This document shows positions 1 through 12,500 of a stretch of 64,000 bases of DNA, piece after piece (position 1 is the stretch's first letter; each line of letters opens with the position of its first letter). The stretch is from contig JAHRHY010000012.1 in NCBI GenBank assembly GCA_019671135.1, positions 744,001 to 808,000 on the forward strand. The letters run 5' to 3'. The stretch comes from Linnemannia hyalina (Eukaryota; Mortierellomycota; Mortierellomycetes; Mortierellales; Mortierellaceae). The position numbers and the translations under genes were made by a program. The notes under the pieces are model-generated. The model made no database searches and was not told the DNA's origin. It was given only the letters and a program-made list of their open reading frames with translations.

Positions 1-332
1 TGATCTTTTTTTACCCTCATCCCTTGCTCATCCTTGTAGCCCCTTGTCGCCCCCTCGCTGGATAGGACAAGAACCCGTTACCTGGCATCATCATCCAATC
101 CGATCCCTTGAGCCCTAGTGTCATCTGGCTACCTCCTTCTTTTTCTCTTCTTCGTGTCTTCCTCTGCGAGGGGGATGGCTGCATAAAAAGAAGACACCCC
201 TGCCTGTGCTCGATTGCCCTTAGTCCTTTCTTCCTTTGCCCAGTTCAACGGCCACATCACACACATACAAAAAGGGCCGGCCATTCTTTCTTTTCCCCTT
301 CGTCTTCTTTTCTTTTCGCTATCCACACCGCC
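1..332 (+). promoter_or_regulatory. Pyrimidine-rich upstream region of the first OPT gene
   Basis: This stretch is C/T-rich with repeated CCCTTG-type words near 20-60 and 103-110, like the regions upstream of the other OPT genes. An open frame extends upstream of the chosen ATG at 333, but it would need a non-ATG start and encodes low-complexity residues, so I read it as promoter and 5' leader. No TATA box could be assigned with confidence. Confidence 0.4.
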
Positions 333-2789
333 ATGGCAAATAAATACGAATACGACGTCGAAAGGACACCAAGCGACAAGGACACCAATGAGAATACCCT
401 CGTCATGAGTGAGGAGGTCGAGAACTCGCGCATCGAGGCTGTTGCTCTGGGTATGTCCTTGACATCTGTTTGCTCTATTCATCTTTCACCCCTGTCGCCT
501 ACTAACAACCTCTTGTTATCTCTCGCTTCAACACCCACAGTTGTTCCTGTCACTGACGACCCTTCATTGAATGCCATCACTTTCCGTTACTGGATCATTG
601 CCTCTTTCTTCTCTATCATTGGCGCTATTATCCAGCAATACTACTTCTACCGCACCACCTCTGGATCCTTCTCAATCTTCTTTGTCAACCTGGCGTCATA
701 CTCCATCGGAAAATTTATGGAAAAGTACCTCCCAGCCCGATCCGTCTGTCTTGGTCGCTACTCCATGTCCCTCAACCCCGGCCCTTTCAACATCAAGGAG
801 CACGCTCTAATCGGAATCACGGTCTCGACTGCTGCTGGATCCGCATACGCCATCGACATCTTGTCCGCCACCGATCTTTTCCTCAACTACCGCATCAGCG
901 CTATCGGATCTCTTATTCTCATCATCACTACCCAGTGCGTTGGCTATGGTATGGCTGGTTTGCTCCGCAGGTATCTGGTGTATCCCGCTGAGATGGTGTG
1001 GTGGTCTAACTTGGTCCAAGTCGTCTTTTACAATGGCATGCACAGCACTGGGGAGTTCAAGACCATGAAGATGATCCGGGGGTGGTCTTACATGAAGTAC
1101 TTTTGGGTCTTCTGTACAGGCATGTTCGTCTATGAGGTACACACAATTGCAATTCATGCAATCTTGATCTTTTTTATATATCCGCATTGTCCTTCTACAC
1201 TCGCGCTCACACTAAACATTCCTCGGCATCTTGTCTAGTTCATCCCTCAACTTGTCGCCCCCCTTCTGGTTACATTTGACTGGATCTGCTGGCTGAACCC
1301 CTTCAACAAGAATGTTTGGGCACTGTTCTCATCGATATCTGGCGGTGGAATCTTCTCGCTCTCCTTTGACTGGACTTCGATCGGTGGTGGCACCATGTGG
1401 TTACCTCTATCTGCTCAACTCTGCACTTACGGCGGCATGGTCTTGAACTATTGGATCATCCTTCCCATTTTCTGGCTGAACAACGTCTTGGGAACCAAGT
1501 CTATCGGGAGGCCCTTGACATCGCACCTCTTCTACAACGATGGCACTCCCTTCAATATCAAGGAAGTCTTGAACCCCGACTACACCGTCAACTGGGACCT
1601 CTACAACGCAGGAAAGCCAGCCAACATGGCGCCCATGTACGCTCTAGGCTTCATGACCTCCTTCATCGCCCTGGCTGGATGTGTCTCTCATATCATCTGT
1701 TTCCATGGATCCGACATTGTGAAGAACTGGAAGGCAGCCGTTGGTTCCGATCGTGAGGACATCCATACAAAGATGATGAAGGTCTACCCCGAGGTACCCC
1801 AGCTATGGTACGCTGCCTTCTACGTGATCATGGCAGGATTGGCTATTGTCGCCTGTGAGGTCTACGAACTCCAGCTCCCGTGGTGGGGTCTTATCATCTC
1901 TCTCATTCTCGGATTTTTGTTGACCCTCCCCATCTGCGCCATGGTCGCCATCACCGGTTTTGGTCCTGGGCTCAACGTCATTACGGAGCTGGTCTGTGGA
2001 TACATGCTCCCCGGCAAGCCTATCGCCAACATGACCTTCAAGTGCTACGGATACATGGCCATGTATCAGTGCCAGAGCCTACTCTCGGACCTCAAACTTG
2101 GACACTACATGAAAATCCCACCCCGCTCCATGTTCATCGGCCAGTTCTGGGGCACCCTCATTGGTGCAGTCTTCAATTACCTTACTATGGTTCTAATCAT
2201 CAACTCACAGCGCGGAATCCTCAACGGAACCAAGGATGACCCCTCCGGCCTTTGGACTGGCCAGCGTGTCGATACCTTCTGGGGCTCCGGTCTGATCTAT
2301 GGTGCCCTCGGTCCTGCCAAGATGTTTGCGTTTGACGGCAAGTACTGGTTCGTCTACATCGGCTTCCTGATCGGATTCATTGCTCCCGTCATCCTGTGGG
2401 CTCTCTCCAAGGTGTTTCCCCAGTATAAATGGTCAAAGTTCAACGTCGCCATAATTGCTGGAGGCATGGGTGCATACCCCAATGGCTATGCTATCGGTAT
2501 TTTCCCCAGTATCGTCGTCTGTCTGATCTTCCAAGGCTACATCTTCCGTTACCACAAGGGCTGGTGGAAGAAGTACGTCTTTGTCTTGTCTGCTGCCCTT
2601 GACACCGGCGCAGCATTTACGGGGCTCATTATGTTCTTGTTCTTCTCTGGCGGCATCTCTCCCAAGTTGTCTATCACCTTCCCTCACTGGTGGGGCAACT
2701 ATGCGGACGAGAATGGGACGACGGCCCCATACATGTCCAGCGACCGGTGTGGCTCTTACAAGGGCCAGAACTGGACCAGTGGAGTGTAG
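333..2789 (+). CDS. Oligopeptide transporter, OPT family (copy 1)
   Basis: Predicted proton-coupled OPT transporter, probably in the plasma membrane, importing small peptides or peptide-like substrates; the exact substrate is not readable. Exons 333-450, 541-1136 and 1239-2789 give 754 aa with phase closed. The start is the first ATG in the frame and has a good context (CCGCCATGG). An acidic cytosolic N-terminus (about residues 1-45) precedes VPVTDDP and many hydrophobic helices. OPT signatures are NPGPFNIKEH (about 155), the segment with IAGGMGAYPNGYAIG, and KIPPRSMFIGQ. The C-terminus has the family ending with DRCGSY and NWTSGV. Intron 1 is shared by all four paralogues; intron 2 is shared only with copy 2. 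An AATAAA lies at 2853. No defect is visible, so this is probably functional. Family assignment is firm, substrate is not. Confidence 0.93.
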
Positions 2790-2952
2790 CCACATCAAGC
2801 TTTCTTTGTTTTGTATCTCTCACACCTCCCTTTCATGTACATATACCCGAAAAATAAATAAGCATGTTCGGGTGGGGTTTTTTTTAAGACACACAAGTGT
2901 TTTTGTTCACTATGATGTCCTCTTCAGGTGCATGCCAAGACGTAAAGGCCAT

Positions 2953-2985
2953 ACATTGGGAGAAGTAGTGGATGATACTTTCTTT
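2953..2985 (+). promoter_or_regulatory. Upstream element A of OPT copy 2, shared with copy 3
   Basis: ACATTGGGAGAAGTAGTGG followed by ATGAT matches the block at 6405 (ACATTGAGAGAAGTAACAG then ATGAT) in an otherwise diverged background. It starts 486 nt before the copy 2 ATG; its partner is 483 nt before the copy 3 ATG. The kept spacing to the downstream start, not to the upstream stop (164 versus 305 nt), suggests a duplicated promoter element. The bound factor is unknown. Confidence 0.45.
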
Positions 2986-3218
2986 TTGCAAGGGAGAGAG
3001 AGGGGAGATAAGTCCTTCACATCATTTTCATGCCTCTCGCTCATCCTTTTTTGGCTTGGTTCCTACACCGTCCACCCCTTCAAAAGTCAACATAGCCCCT
3101 TCCTCTCCCCCTCTATATGTTACTCTCTCGTCCTAGAGCGGCGAGACTGTTACCCACCCAAGTACTGCAACCGAGGCACACTCCATCCTTTCACTCCGCC
3201 GCCTCCTGTGCTTCCTTT

Positions 3219-3240
3219 TTGACCCCTTGCCCTTGCCTTT
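3219..3240 (+). promoter_or_regulatory. Upstream element B of OPT copy 2, shared with copy 3
   Basis: TTGACCCCTTGCCCTTGCC resembles the block at 6619 (TTGACCCCCTTTGCCTTTTC). Both lie downstream of element A and 220-270 nt before the start codon. Related CCCTTG/CCTTGTC words occur upstream of copies 1 and 4. This could be an activator site or simply a pyrimidine-rich core promoter. Confidence 0.35.
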
Positions 3241-3438
3241 GCCTTTGTCTTCAGCCCGCTCCCTTGAGCATGCTACGATAGGTGTAAACTGCTTATCCAT
3301 TTCCTCCGCTTTTTTATGGTTTTACGTTTGTTCAATCGTTTTTTTTTTCGCTCTTCATCTAAACTCATCCTTTTTTTTCTCCTTACCTCCAACGGGAATC
3401 CTCATCGCTTTTTCGTTGTGCGGACACACATACACAAC

Positions 3439-6100
3439 ATGAACCAAACATCAAGCCGCCATGAGATGATACCATCCAAAACAGAGTACGGTGAGAAGGA
3501 AGAATACGACGAGAAGGACGATGACATCGAGAATAGTGTCGAAATGGGCGAGGAGTACGAAGCAGAGGGGCCACTCGTTGAGGCCGTTCGACTTGGTAAG
3601 CAGAGTGACACACATGCACTCACCAAATTAGACTTTTTTTGATGCGAAATGTCATGTCGCTGATGTGGTCAAAGCACTGACACCCATGGGAACATTGCTT
3701 GTCTATTGTTCTGTTCAACCATGTAGTGGTACCGATTTCTGACGACACAACACTGGTGGCAATCACATTTCGATTCTGGGTGATATCGACCTTCTTTGGC
3801 ATCATCGGCGCCGTGATCCAGGAATACTACTACTTTCGCACCACCAACGGCGTGTTCTCGATCTTCTTTGTCAACCTCGCATCGTATGCGCTAGGCAGGG
3901 TCATGGCGCGGATCCTTCCAACAACAGCTATCAGGATTGGAAAGTTCTCTTTGTCTCTCAACCCAGGACCCTTCAACATCAAGGAACATACTTTGATCGG
4001 CATTACGGTGTCGACTGCTGCAACTGCTGCTTACGCGATCGTCATTCTTTCGGCAATGGATCTTTACCTCAACGACAGGATCAATACTCTAGGCTCTTTG
4101 TTGCTTATTCTGACGACCCAGTGCATTGGATATGGGATGGCTGGTATGCTCCGCAAGTACCTTGTCTATCCAGCAGAGATGGTCTGGTGGAGCAATCTGG
4201 TTCAGGTTGTCTTCTACAATGCTATCCACAACACGGACGAGTTCAGGGCGCGCAAGATGATTCGAGGCTGGTCCTACATGAAGTTCTTTTGGGTTTTCTG
4301 TATCGGCATGTTCTTGTACGAGGTGTGTAGCGCATATGCAGTATTATACAACCCCGATATGGATCGCATTGTGCTCCAGCTTAAATTCACTGCCCTGTAC
4401 TCACATCGTTTATTTCTGTGTTCATCTTCCTTTGCTCACATTAGTTTCTTCCACAGTACTTTGCCCCACTATTGGTATTCTTCGATTGGGCTTGTTGGAT
4501 AGCTCCATTCAACAAGAACGTCTGGGCGATCTTCTCATCCATCTCTGGAGGTGGTGTCCTTTCACTCTCGTTTGACTGGAACTCGATCGGTGGTACCACT
4601 CTGTACTACCCACTGTCGGCGCAGCTCTGCAACTTCGTGGGCAATGTCCTCAGCTATTGGATTATCTTGCCCATCATGTGGCTTACCAACGCCCTCGGGA
4701 CACGGACATTCGGCAAACCCCTCACCCCTGAACTCTTCTTTCAGAATGGTACGAAGTTCGACATCAAAACTGTGTTGAAGCCCGACCATTCTCTGGACGT
4801 CAACAAATACATCGCCGGGGAGCCAGCGGTGATGACACCCCTCTACGCACTCCTATTTTTTTTTCAGGTTAGTTTGTGGGTATGAGTGTGGTGTGGATGC
4901 ATATTGTTGCTTGTTGTTTACCACTTTACTTATTATCACGCTGTGGCTCCTTTTGATTATTAATACATTTACAACAGCCTCTCTTCTTTTGCTGCCTGCA
5001 TCTCCCATGTCATTTTCTTTCATGGCACCTTGATTTTGAGCCACTGGAAACGCGCAGTCGGTGGCGAGGGCGATGATATCCACACCAGGATGATGAGAGT
5101 CTACCCCGAGGTCCCTCAGCTGTGGTACGCCGTCTTTTACATCGCCATGGCAGGACTGGCTATCTTTGTCTGAGAGACGTATATCAAGCAGCTGCCTTGG
5201 TGGGGCCTCCTCTTTGCTCTCGCCATGGGATGGGTCCTAACACTCCCGATCTGCGCCATGCAAGCCATCACTGGCTCAGGTCCTGCACTCAACATCATCA
5301 CGGAGCTGGTCTGCGGCTATATTCTCCCCGGCAAGCCTATCGCCAATATGGCCTTCAAGGTCTATGGCTACATGACCATGTACCAGTGCCAGATTCTGCT
5401 CTCGGATCTCAAGCTCGGCCACTATATGAAGATCCCTCCTCGCTCCTTGTTTATCGGTCAGATCTATGGTACTCTCATCGGGGGCCTCTTCAACTACCTG
5501 ACAATGATTCTGATCATCGACTCTCAGCGCGGAATCCTCAATGGAACAAAGGACAATCCTACCGGTCTTTGGACTGGCCAGCGTGTTAATACCTTTTGGG
5601 GCTCCGGTTTAATCTTTGGTGCCCTTGGACCCCCGCGGATGTTTGCGTCCGGTGGCAATTACGGATTCGTGTACTATGGCTTCCTAGTCGGTGCATCACT
5701 CCCTGTCATCCTCTGGGCCCTCTCCAAGGTGTACCCACGAGTCTCATGGTCGAACGTGAATATCTGCATCATCACCCAGGGCATGACCGCATACCCCAAT
5801 GGCTACACGTTCAGCATCCTCCCTAGCCTGATCGCCTGTCTTGTGTTTAGGTTTTACATGTTCCGCTACCACCAGGGCTGGTGGCAGAAGTATGCTCTGA
5901 TCCTTGCATCAGCCTTGGACACCGGTACTGCGTTTACAAGTGTCGTCCTGTTCTTGTTCATTTCCGGTGGTGTCTCCCCCAAGCTACACTTTGAGGCCCC
6001 GCACTGGTGGGGCAACAATGAGCATGGAACCCCTATTCCGTTCATGGCCGTCGACCGGTGCGGTTCTTACAATAGCAAGAACTGGACCAGTGGCGTGTAG
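3439..6100 (+). pseudogene. Oligopeptide transporter, OPT family (copy 2), disrupted
   Basis: Same family and layout as its neighbours, exons 3439-3595, 3727-4322, 4445-4867 and 4978-6100, but with two lesions. The T-run at 4856-4864 has nine Ts where the copy 3 alignment predicts eight; this shifts frame just before the third donor, so exons 3 and 4 do not join in phase. At 5171-5173 TGA replaces the Cys codon (TGC or TGT) found at this position in copies 1, 3 and 4. Downstream of it the frame is open to 6100 and still encodes KIPPRSLFIGQ and the family C-terminus, so decay is recent. Some conserved sites also differ (IITQGM for IIAGGM, GSGPALN for GFGPGLN). Intron 2 must end at TTAG (4444), not at the later CACAG, because the intervening codons give FLPQYF, matching FIPQYL. 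The homopolymer alone could be a sequencing error. Confidence 0.75.
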
Positions 6101-6404
6101 TCCTTTCAATACCTAGCAAGCATCTGTCACTTTTTTCATATTCTACAAAATATACCCGTTATCTTGTTTTCGCGACAACAAAATAAGTTTATTCTTTGGA
6201 GGCATATCATTTGGGACGCGTAGCAAGCCCTCAAGCGCAGTCGGTTGTTAGGAGTACCATGATGCTTGGCAAGGGAGTCGACATAGCCATGCGACAGCCC
6301 TTTCTTGTTTGTTTTCCCTGTTTTTTTTCTTTGTGATGACTACGGACAATCATTTTTTCATGCCTTGGTATGTTCTTTTGCTCATGACAAATCGCATTGG
6401 TTAC

Positions 6405-6435
6405 ACATTGAGAGAAGTAACAGATGATGCATGTC
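6405..6435 (+). promoter_or_regulatory. Upstream element A of OPT copy 3
   Basis: Partner of the block at 2953, located 483 nt upstream of the copy 3 ATG. The shared core is ACATTG, then a purine, then GAGAAGTA, ending in GATGAT. It was probably carried along by the tandem duplication and kept, or has not yet diverged. Confidence 0.45.
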
Positions 6436-6618
6436 CATCTTGCTCTCCCTCATTCTCTACCAATCTTTCCCTCCTCACTTTAATTCACCCTCACGTCCTT
6501 TTTTATGGCCAACTTGGACCCCTTTCTCTCTCCACCTCCCCCTTTGGCTGTCCCTTTACCCATCCAACAGTTGCAGCCGAGCTCTCTGTTCTTTTTACCC
6601 CTCTCCTACATACCCCCC

Positions 6619-6640
6619 TTGACCCCCTTTGCCTTTTCCT
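6619..6640 (+). promoter_or_regulatory. Upstream element B of OPT copy 3
   Basis: Partner of the block at 3219, located 269 nt before the ATG. It keeps the TTGACCCC core followed by a TTGCCTT-like word, in the same order relative to element A as upstream of copy 2. Confidence 0.35.
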
Positions 6641-6887
6641 TTTATCCATCCTTGCCGCCCTCAGCCCAATCTCTTTTTTGAACTGGTACTAGGTCTGAAC
6701 TCCATCCTTCATCTCCTCTCATCTCCCCTTTTAAATTTCTGCAACTGCTATTCCGCCTCCCATTTGTTTTTTCCTGGCCTCTGTTTCTTGTGCCCTCACA
6801 CACCTTTACCCTCAACATCACTTCTCTTCTCTTCACCTCCACACCCGACGATACGTCTTCACCCAGTTGCGGATCACACACACGCAT

Positions 6888-9522
6888 ATGAACGAGATAT
6901 CAAGTCCTACTGAAACGACATTCTCCAAGGCCGAATACTTCGATGAGAAGGAGAGCAACAATGACCCCAAGAGCAGTGTCGATATGAGTGAAGAGTATGA
7001 GGGACAGAACTCGTCCGTTGAGGCCGTTCGACTTGGTATGTTGTGTGCGTGTCACACGAAAATTTAACGTGCAGAAAAAGAAAAAGTCCGCAACGGTGTG
7101 TTGTCAAAAACGCACTGACACATACCATTCCTAATTTTTGTTGTTAGTCGTACCGGTCACCGACGACACCAGTCTCGTGGCACTCACATTTCGCTACTGG
7201 GTCCTATCGACCTTCTTCAGCATCATTGGCGCCGTCGTCCAACAATACTACTTTTATCGGACCACCTCAGGAACGTTCTCGATCTTCTTTGTCAACCTGG
7301 CGTCGTATGCTATGGGCAAGGGTATGGCACGAGTCCTCCCTGTAGGATCTTTCACTATCAGAAAGGTCGCCTTCTCCTTCAACCCTGGACCTTTTAATAT
7401 AAAGGAGCACACTTTGATTGGAATCACGGTGTCGACGGCTGCCAGTGCTGCCTACGCGATTGATATCCTTTCGGCTACGGACCTCTACCTCAACTACAGG
7501 ATCAATGCTCTGGGATCTTTGCTTCTCATACTGTCGACCCAGTGTATTGGATATGGCATGGCAGGCGTCCTGCGCAAGTACCTCGTCTACCCTGCAGAGA
7601 TGGTCTGGTGGTCCAACTTGGTCCAGATCGTCTTCTACAACGCCATCCACAACACAGACGAATTCAAGGTTCGGAAAATGATCCGCGGATGGTCCTACAT
7701 GAAATTCTTCTGGATCTTTTGCATCGGCATGTTCCTGTACGAGTTCATCCCCCAGTACCTTGCTCCACTGCTGGTATTCTTCGATTGGGCCTGCTGGATA
7801 TCTCCGTTCAACAGAGACGTCTGGGCGATCTTCTCGTCCATCTCTGGAGGAGGGGTCCTTGCGCTGTCGTTCGATTGGAACTCGATTAATGGGTCAACCA
7901 TGTACTACCCCCTGGCGGCACAGCTGGCCAACTATGGAGGCATGATCTTCAACTACTGGATTATCCTGCCCATCATGTGGCTCACCAACGCACTCGGGAC
8001 ACGGACGTATGGTAGACCGCTGACCTCACGGCTCTTTCATGAGAACGGCACCAAGTTCGACATCAATACTGTTCTGAACCCCGACTACTCGTTGAATGTG
8101 GTCAAGTACGATGCTGGAACCCCAGCAGTGATGACTCCCCTTTATGCTATTGTCTTTTTTGTCAGGTTAGTTCCGGGATATATTTCATGGAAAGAGGTTC
8201 ATGTGGTTGTTATGTGTATTGTTTACCTAGGTCGCTAATTTTAGCCTGGTACCTCAATACCCCTTCTTTCTTATTATGCTCCCTATGTAACAGCTTCGTA
8301 TCTCTCTCAGGTTGTGTATCCCACATTGTCTGCTTTCACGGTGCCTCGATTATGAGCAACTGGAAACGCGCAGTCGGTGGCGAAGACGACGACATTCACA
8401 CCAGGATGATGAGAGTCTACCCCGAGGTCCCTCAACTGTGGTATGCAGCCTTCTACCTCATCATGGCAGGATTGGCCATGTTTGTCTGCGAGACGTATAT
8501 CAAGCAGCTGCCTTGGTGGGGCCTCCTCGTTGCTCTTGCTATCGGATGGGTCCTCACACTCCCGATCTGCGCCATGACTGCTATCACTGGATTCGGACCG
8601 GGTCTCAATGTTATCACGGAGCTGGTCTGTGGCTATATCCTCCCTGGAAAACCCATCGCCAACATGACATTCAAGTGCTACGGGTACATGTCCATGTACC
8701 AGTGCATGAACCTGCTCTGCGACCTCAAGCTCGGACACTACATGAAGATTCCTCCCCGCTCCATGTTTATTGGTCAGTTCTGGGGGACATTGGTCGGCAG
8801 CTGCTTCAACTACCTGACCATGATCGTCATCATTAACTCTCAACGCGAGGTCCTCAACGGTAATGAGACAGACCCCAATGGACTCTGGACGGGTCAACGC
8901 GTCGAAACATTCTGGGGCTCAGGTCTGATTTATGGCGCCCTGGGACCCGCAAGGATGTTTGCGCCCAATGGCAGGTACGGGTTCGTGTACTATGGCTTCC
9001 TTGTTGGCGCTGTCATTCCTGTCATCCTGTGGGTCCTGTCCAAGGCGTTCCCACGAGTCTCGTGGTCGAATGTGAACGTATCCATCATTGCTGGCGGTAT
9101 GTCTGCGTTCCCTAATGGCTACACGATGAGCATCCTCTCGGGTCTGATCTGCTGCCTTGTATTCCGGTTCTACATCTTCCGGTACCATAAGGGGTGGTGG
9201 CAGAAGTATGCCCTGATCCTTGCGTCTAGTTTTGACACTGGTGCAGCGTTTACAGGGCTCGCCATCTTCTTGTTTCTCGGCGGAGGCATCTCAGCCAAGG
9301 TGAGGGATTGAACTTCATGTATTGTTGGTGTTTTGTTTGTAAAGGGAGTGCAAAACTAACGTCGTCTACTTGGCGTTGCTTTTTTTTGTTCCATAGATGC
9401 AAGTGGATGTACCGAGTTGGTGGTTCAATCATTACACGCCAGAGGGCGACAATGCGCCCTACCTCAGCCCAGATCGATGCGGGGCATTCAATGGACAGTG
9501 GACCGGTGGCAGTGGATTGTGA
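6888..9522 (+). CDS. Oligopeptide transporter, OPT family (copy 3)
   Basis: Intact OPT transporter, 765 aa, exons 6888-7035, 7148-8165, 8294-9299 and 9397-9522, all phases closed. It keeps VPVTDDT, NPGPFNIKEH, KIPPRSMFIGQ and IIAGGMSAFPNGY, with hydrophobic helices throughout. It is the closest relative of disrupted copy 2: their 3' halves are nearly identical over long runs and they share the third intron position. It lacks the intron that splits copies 1 and 2 after the LYE codons, and has a private last intron before the 42-codon terminal exon (WWFNHYTPEGDNAPY to GGSGL). The C-terminus therefore differs from the NWTSGV ending of copies 1 and 2. The start is the ATG in CGCATATGAACG; the acidic N-terminus matches the paralogues. 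Substrate unknown; peptide uptake is likely from the family. Confidence 0.92.
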
Positions 9523-12500
9523 TTCTGGTCGCTCCGTGTATGCGCCCTTTGTCATTATCTCTTAGCATTTTTTGTATAGTATTCTACCTATTTCCACCAT
9601 ACTACGATAAAGGAATTAGAGTACATTTGGACACGAGTCCAGCTGGTACCTTATCTGAGTTTGGGTAATTTTGTCGTGTCCAGGTGGTTTTCCTATTCTT
9701 CCTCTTTGGGACACACATGCAGTGCACGCATGAACTCCTCCTCCTCCTTCAGGAACGCCTTTTCGCTCCCCCCTCCCTCTCCTCTCTCGTTGTCGCCGTT
9801 ACTTTGGGAATATGAACTAAAGTATCGTCTGAGGCGAGGTCGCAACAGGTTTCTTTCCTTTCGTGGGCTAGACCCCTCGTCGAGCCTGTAGCCGGAGTTC
9901 CCCCTTCCACCCACACACAGCCTCTAATGCCTCAAACGAGTTCATAAACGCGTCCTCTTCAATGCACCAATTGAAAATTTTAACTTAAGATCTTCTTGTT
10001 GGCCTTTTGATCCTCTCTTCAACAATGAATCCCGTTACCTATACACGTTTTGATCATATGTTTGTGTTTATTATTTTGATGTTGAGGTTGCTGCTTGTTT
10101 GTTTTGCATGATCGCTCAGGATACAAATTTGTTTTCTTTCATTGCCACGAAACATTGGGCGTTCAGCTGAAAGAGAGAAAGAAAGAAGGGGAGGAGGGGG
10201 GGAAGGATGGAAGAAAAGGAATACTTGATGGCGCCATAGACCACTTTGCCCACCCTCTATCACTTCTTTTTTTCATTTGTTTTTTTTCTTCGGTTCTTTC
10301 TTCCGGGTAACCGTCCTGCCCTCCCCCCCCCCCACTTTTTTTTTTGTCTTTTATACTCGGCGCCAAGACTGGGCAATGTTCTTCATAGTTAAGCTCACTG
10401 AAAAAAAACAATGGTTGACAGGGAAAGAACATCGAAAAGAAGGCTGTCTCTGTTGTTGAGCGAAAAGAAAAGAAATAACAACCGCGCCGTGACACCATTT
10501 CCCTTTACTCGGTCTCAACCTTCCGAGTCTTTGCACCAGTCGAATAGAGTTTCCTTTATTGTTGTTGTGCTTGTGTCGTTTTTTTTGTTGTTGTTGTTGT
10601 GGTTGTCGCCATTTTGTTGGTGTTTGTAACCGTAGAGAAGGGGTGGGAAAATGGGTCGAAGATCATTGGTCCAGCAAAGTCCACCGCCGAAATCTATGGT
10701 TTTTTTTGTGTGTGCTGCTCTGCTTCTTTGTTTGTTTACAAAAGGGAATTGAGACCCGAGAACCGTCCACGACTCCGTGCGGATGAGAGGGGCAAAGGAA
10801 AAGTCAGGAGAAGGGAAGGACGCCGAGACAGGGCTAGGCAATGGGTAATGGGCAAGGGAAAGGTACATGAATGTTATTCGCTCGGTGTTTGTTAAATTTA
10901 TTTCTCTTTGCACTTTTGCTTCGGACCCGGTTTCCGATATTTCCGACATGGACTTGAGGAAAAAGGGGTCTCGGCGGGGGGAGAATCACCCCCTCACACG
11001 CACTCTGAACAATACTTGCCGTGAGGTACATTCGTAGTGCTTGTTACCGAGGCAAAGAAAAAAAAGCCTAATCGTCTGTCCTCTCTACCCTTAGTTTTCT
11101 TGCGTAGGCCAATTGCCCTCGGGGAAAGAGAAAAGAGGAAGAAAAAAAAACGAGGGGGAGAGCAAAGCAAAAAAAAAAAAAAAGTAGAGTTTCTTTCACT
11201 CTGCCAGAGATGTGATGCACGATCGATAAACAAGCACATTGAAAAATAGTTGCCATCCATCTTCATGCGTGTGTGCATCCTTTTTCTCAAAAGACCATTC
11301 GTTACTAGAGTCGCCCTTTTGCCCATCCTCTGCTTTTCCCCCTCAGAATCTTTTCTCACACACATCACACACAAGAAAAAAGGTTTATCCCGCGTGAACA
11401 CTTCGTACGCATTCTTGTACCCTATCATCGCTCGCCTTTTTTCTCACAAAAAAAGATGTCGTGCTTGAGTTTCTTTTTTTCCCACAGAAAGCAAAGCCAA
11501 TAAAAAAGGCGATGCTCTACCCTTCGATCTCTACTTTGGGAAAAAGCGCAAAGGTCGAGGAGGGCGATGTTAACAACAACAACCCTGAACAGGGCAGAGT
11601 AGACGAGGCAGAGTGATGAAAACAAGAACGAATAAAGGAAATTGAAACGAGAGCTTTTCTCATCTGGCGACCTCTTGTTGTTCATCCTTGAGGATGGAAG
11701 GAAAGGTCTTCCGCCGAAAGTAGACACACAAATCAAAACAACAAACAACGCAAAAGTCCAACAACATATGCGGCATGTAGGTGAGTTGTTTGTTTGTACC
11801 TTTTTGGAATTGGACACCGAGGGATACTTTTTGTGTACACAAAGGGCAGCAACAAGCAAGCAGGATGAAATCAGTGGATAGAAATGGGAAAAGGGGACAG
11901 CGTGACCCATTTTGAATGATATTTTGCTCTCACCAATGACCCATATTGAGACCCCAATGGTGTGATAGGCATGACCCTCGGTAAAGTAGAGTGAGGACAA
12001 AGTTAGGTTGTTGACAACTGAAAAAAGTAGGAGAGAGCCAATCAGAATCCATGTCATTTGTTCACGGCGACAGATCACGCAAAACCTAAACGGATGGACG
12101 AGGGCGAACGGAGGGGCCGGACCTTTTTCGTTTCCTCTTCCCTCTCGCCATTCTTGTGTTCATTTCGTATGTATCGGCTCTCCCTTTCCTTTCCTACTCT
12201 CTTTCTTTCTTTGACTTGAAGATGGAAGGAGAGGAGGAAGAAAGAAACGACGAGATCTATGGACAGAGTTACAAAGAAAGGGGCTGGGGGCATTTAAAAG
12301 AACCAACGACAATGAGCGAGAAAATGAACGAGAGAGAGAGAGAGAGTGAGGGAGATACAAATTGGATGGTTCAATTGCTTTGTCGCGAAATAAGTAAAAT
12401 AGATGGCCATGGCACAATGAATGAGCTTAACTAGGCAATCGAAATAAATTGTATGGTGCAAAATGGTTCAGTGCGGATGGTGCGTATGGCTTAAAATGAG

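Larger units (their letters stand above)
2790..3438 (+). other. Intergenic region, OPT copy 1 to copy 2
   Basis: Contains the 3' end of copy 1 and the promoter and leader of copy 2. Short open frames here are pyrimidine-rich and not convincing. The only structure seen is two sequence blocks shared with the region upstream of copy 3, listed separately. Confidence 0.6.
6101..6887 (+). other. Intergenic region, OPT copy 2 to copy 3
   Basis: Contains the copy 2 3' end, then elements A (6405) and B (6619), then a long C/T-rich leader up to the copy 3 start. No gene or RNA seen. Confidence 0.6.

Noticed and set aside
108..332. N-terminal extension of OPT copy 1
   Set aside because: It requires a non-ATG start and is low-complexity. 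The paralogues all begin with a short acidic tail matching the ATG at 333.
4445..4456. CACAG as the acceptor of intron 2 in OPT copy 2
   Set aside because: The earlier TTAG acceptor keeps FLPQ, which aligns with FIPQ in copies 1 and 3. CACAG would delete four conserved residues.
5171..5173. In-frame TGA at a conserved Cys position read as selenocysteine
   Set aside because: TGA for Cys is the classic selenoprotein hint, and a few early-diverging fungi are reported to have selenoproteins. However, OPT transporters are not redox enzymes, the same gene has a frameshift, and no SECIS-like hairpin was recognised downstream of 6100. Pseudogenisation is simpler.
11425..12078. 217-codon minus-strand frame in the OPT gap
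   Set aside because: It has no motif, a composition like the surrounding spacer, no coherent start or splice context and no partner exons.
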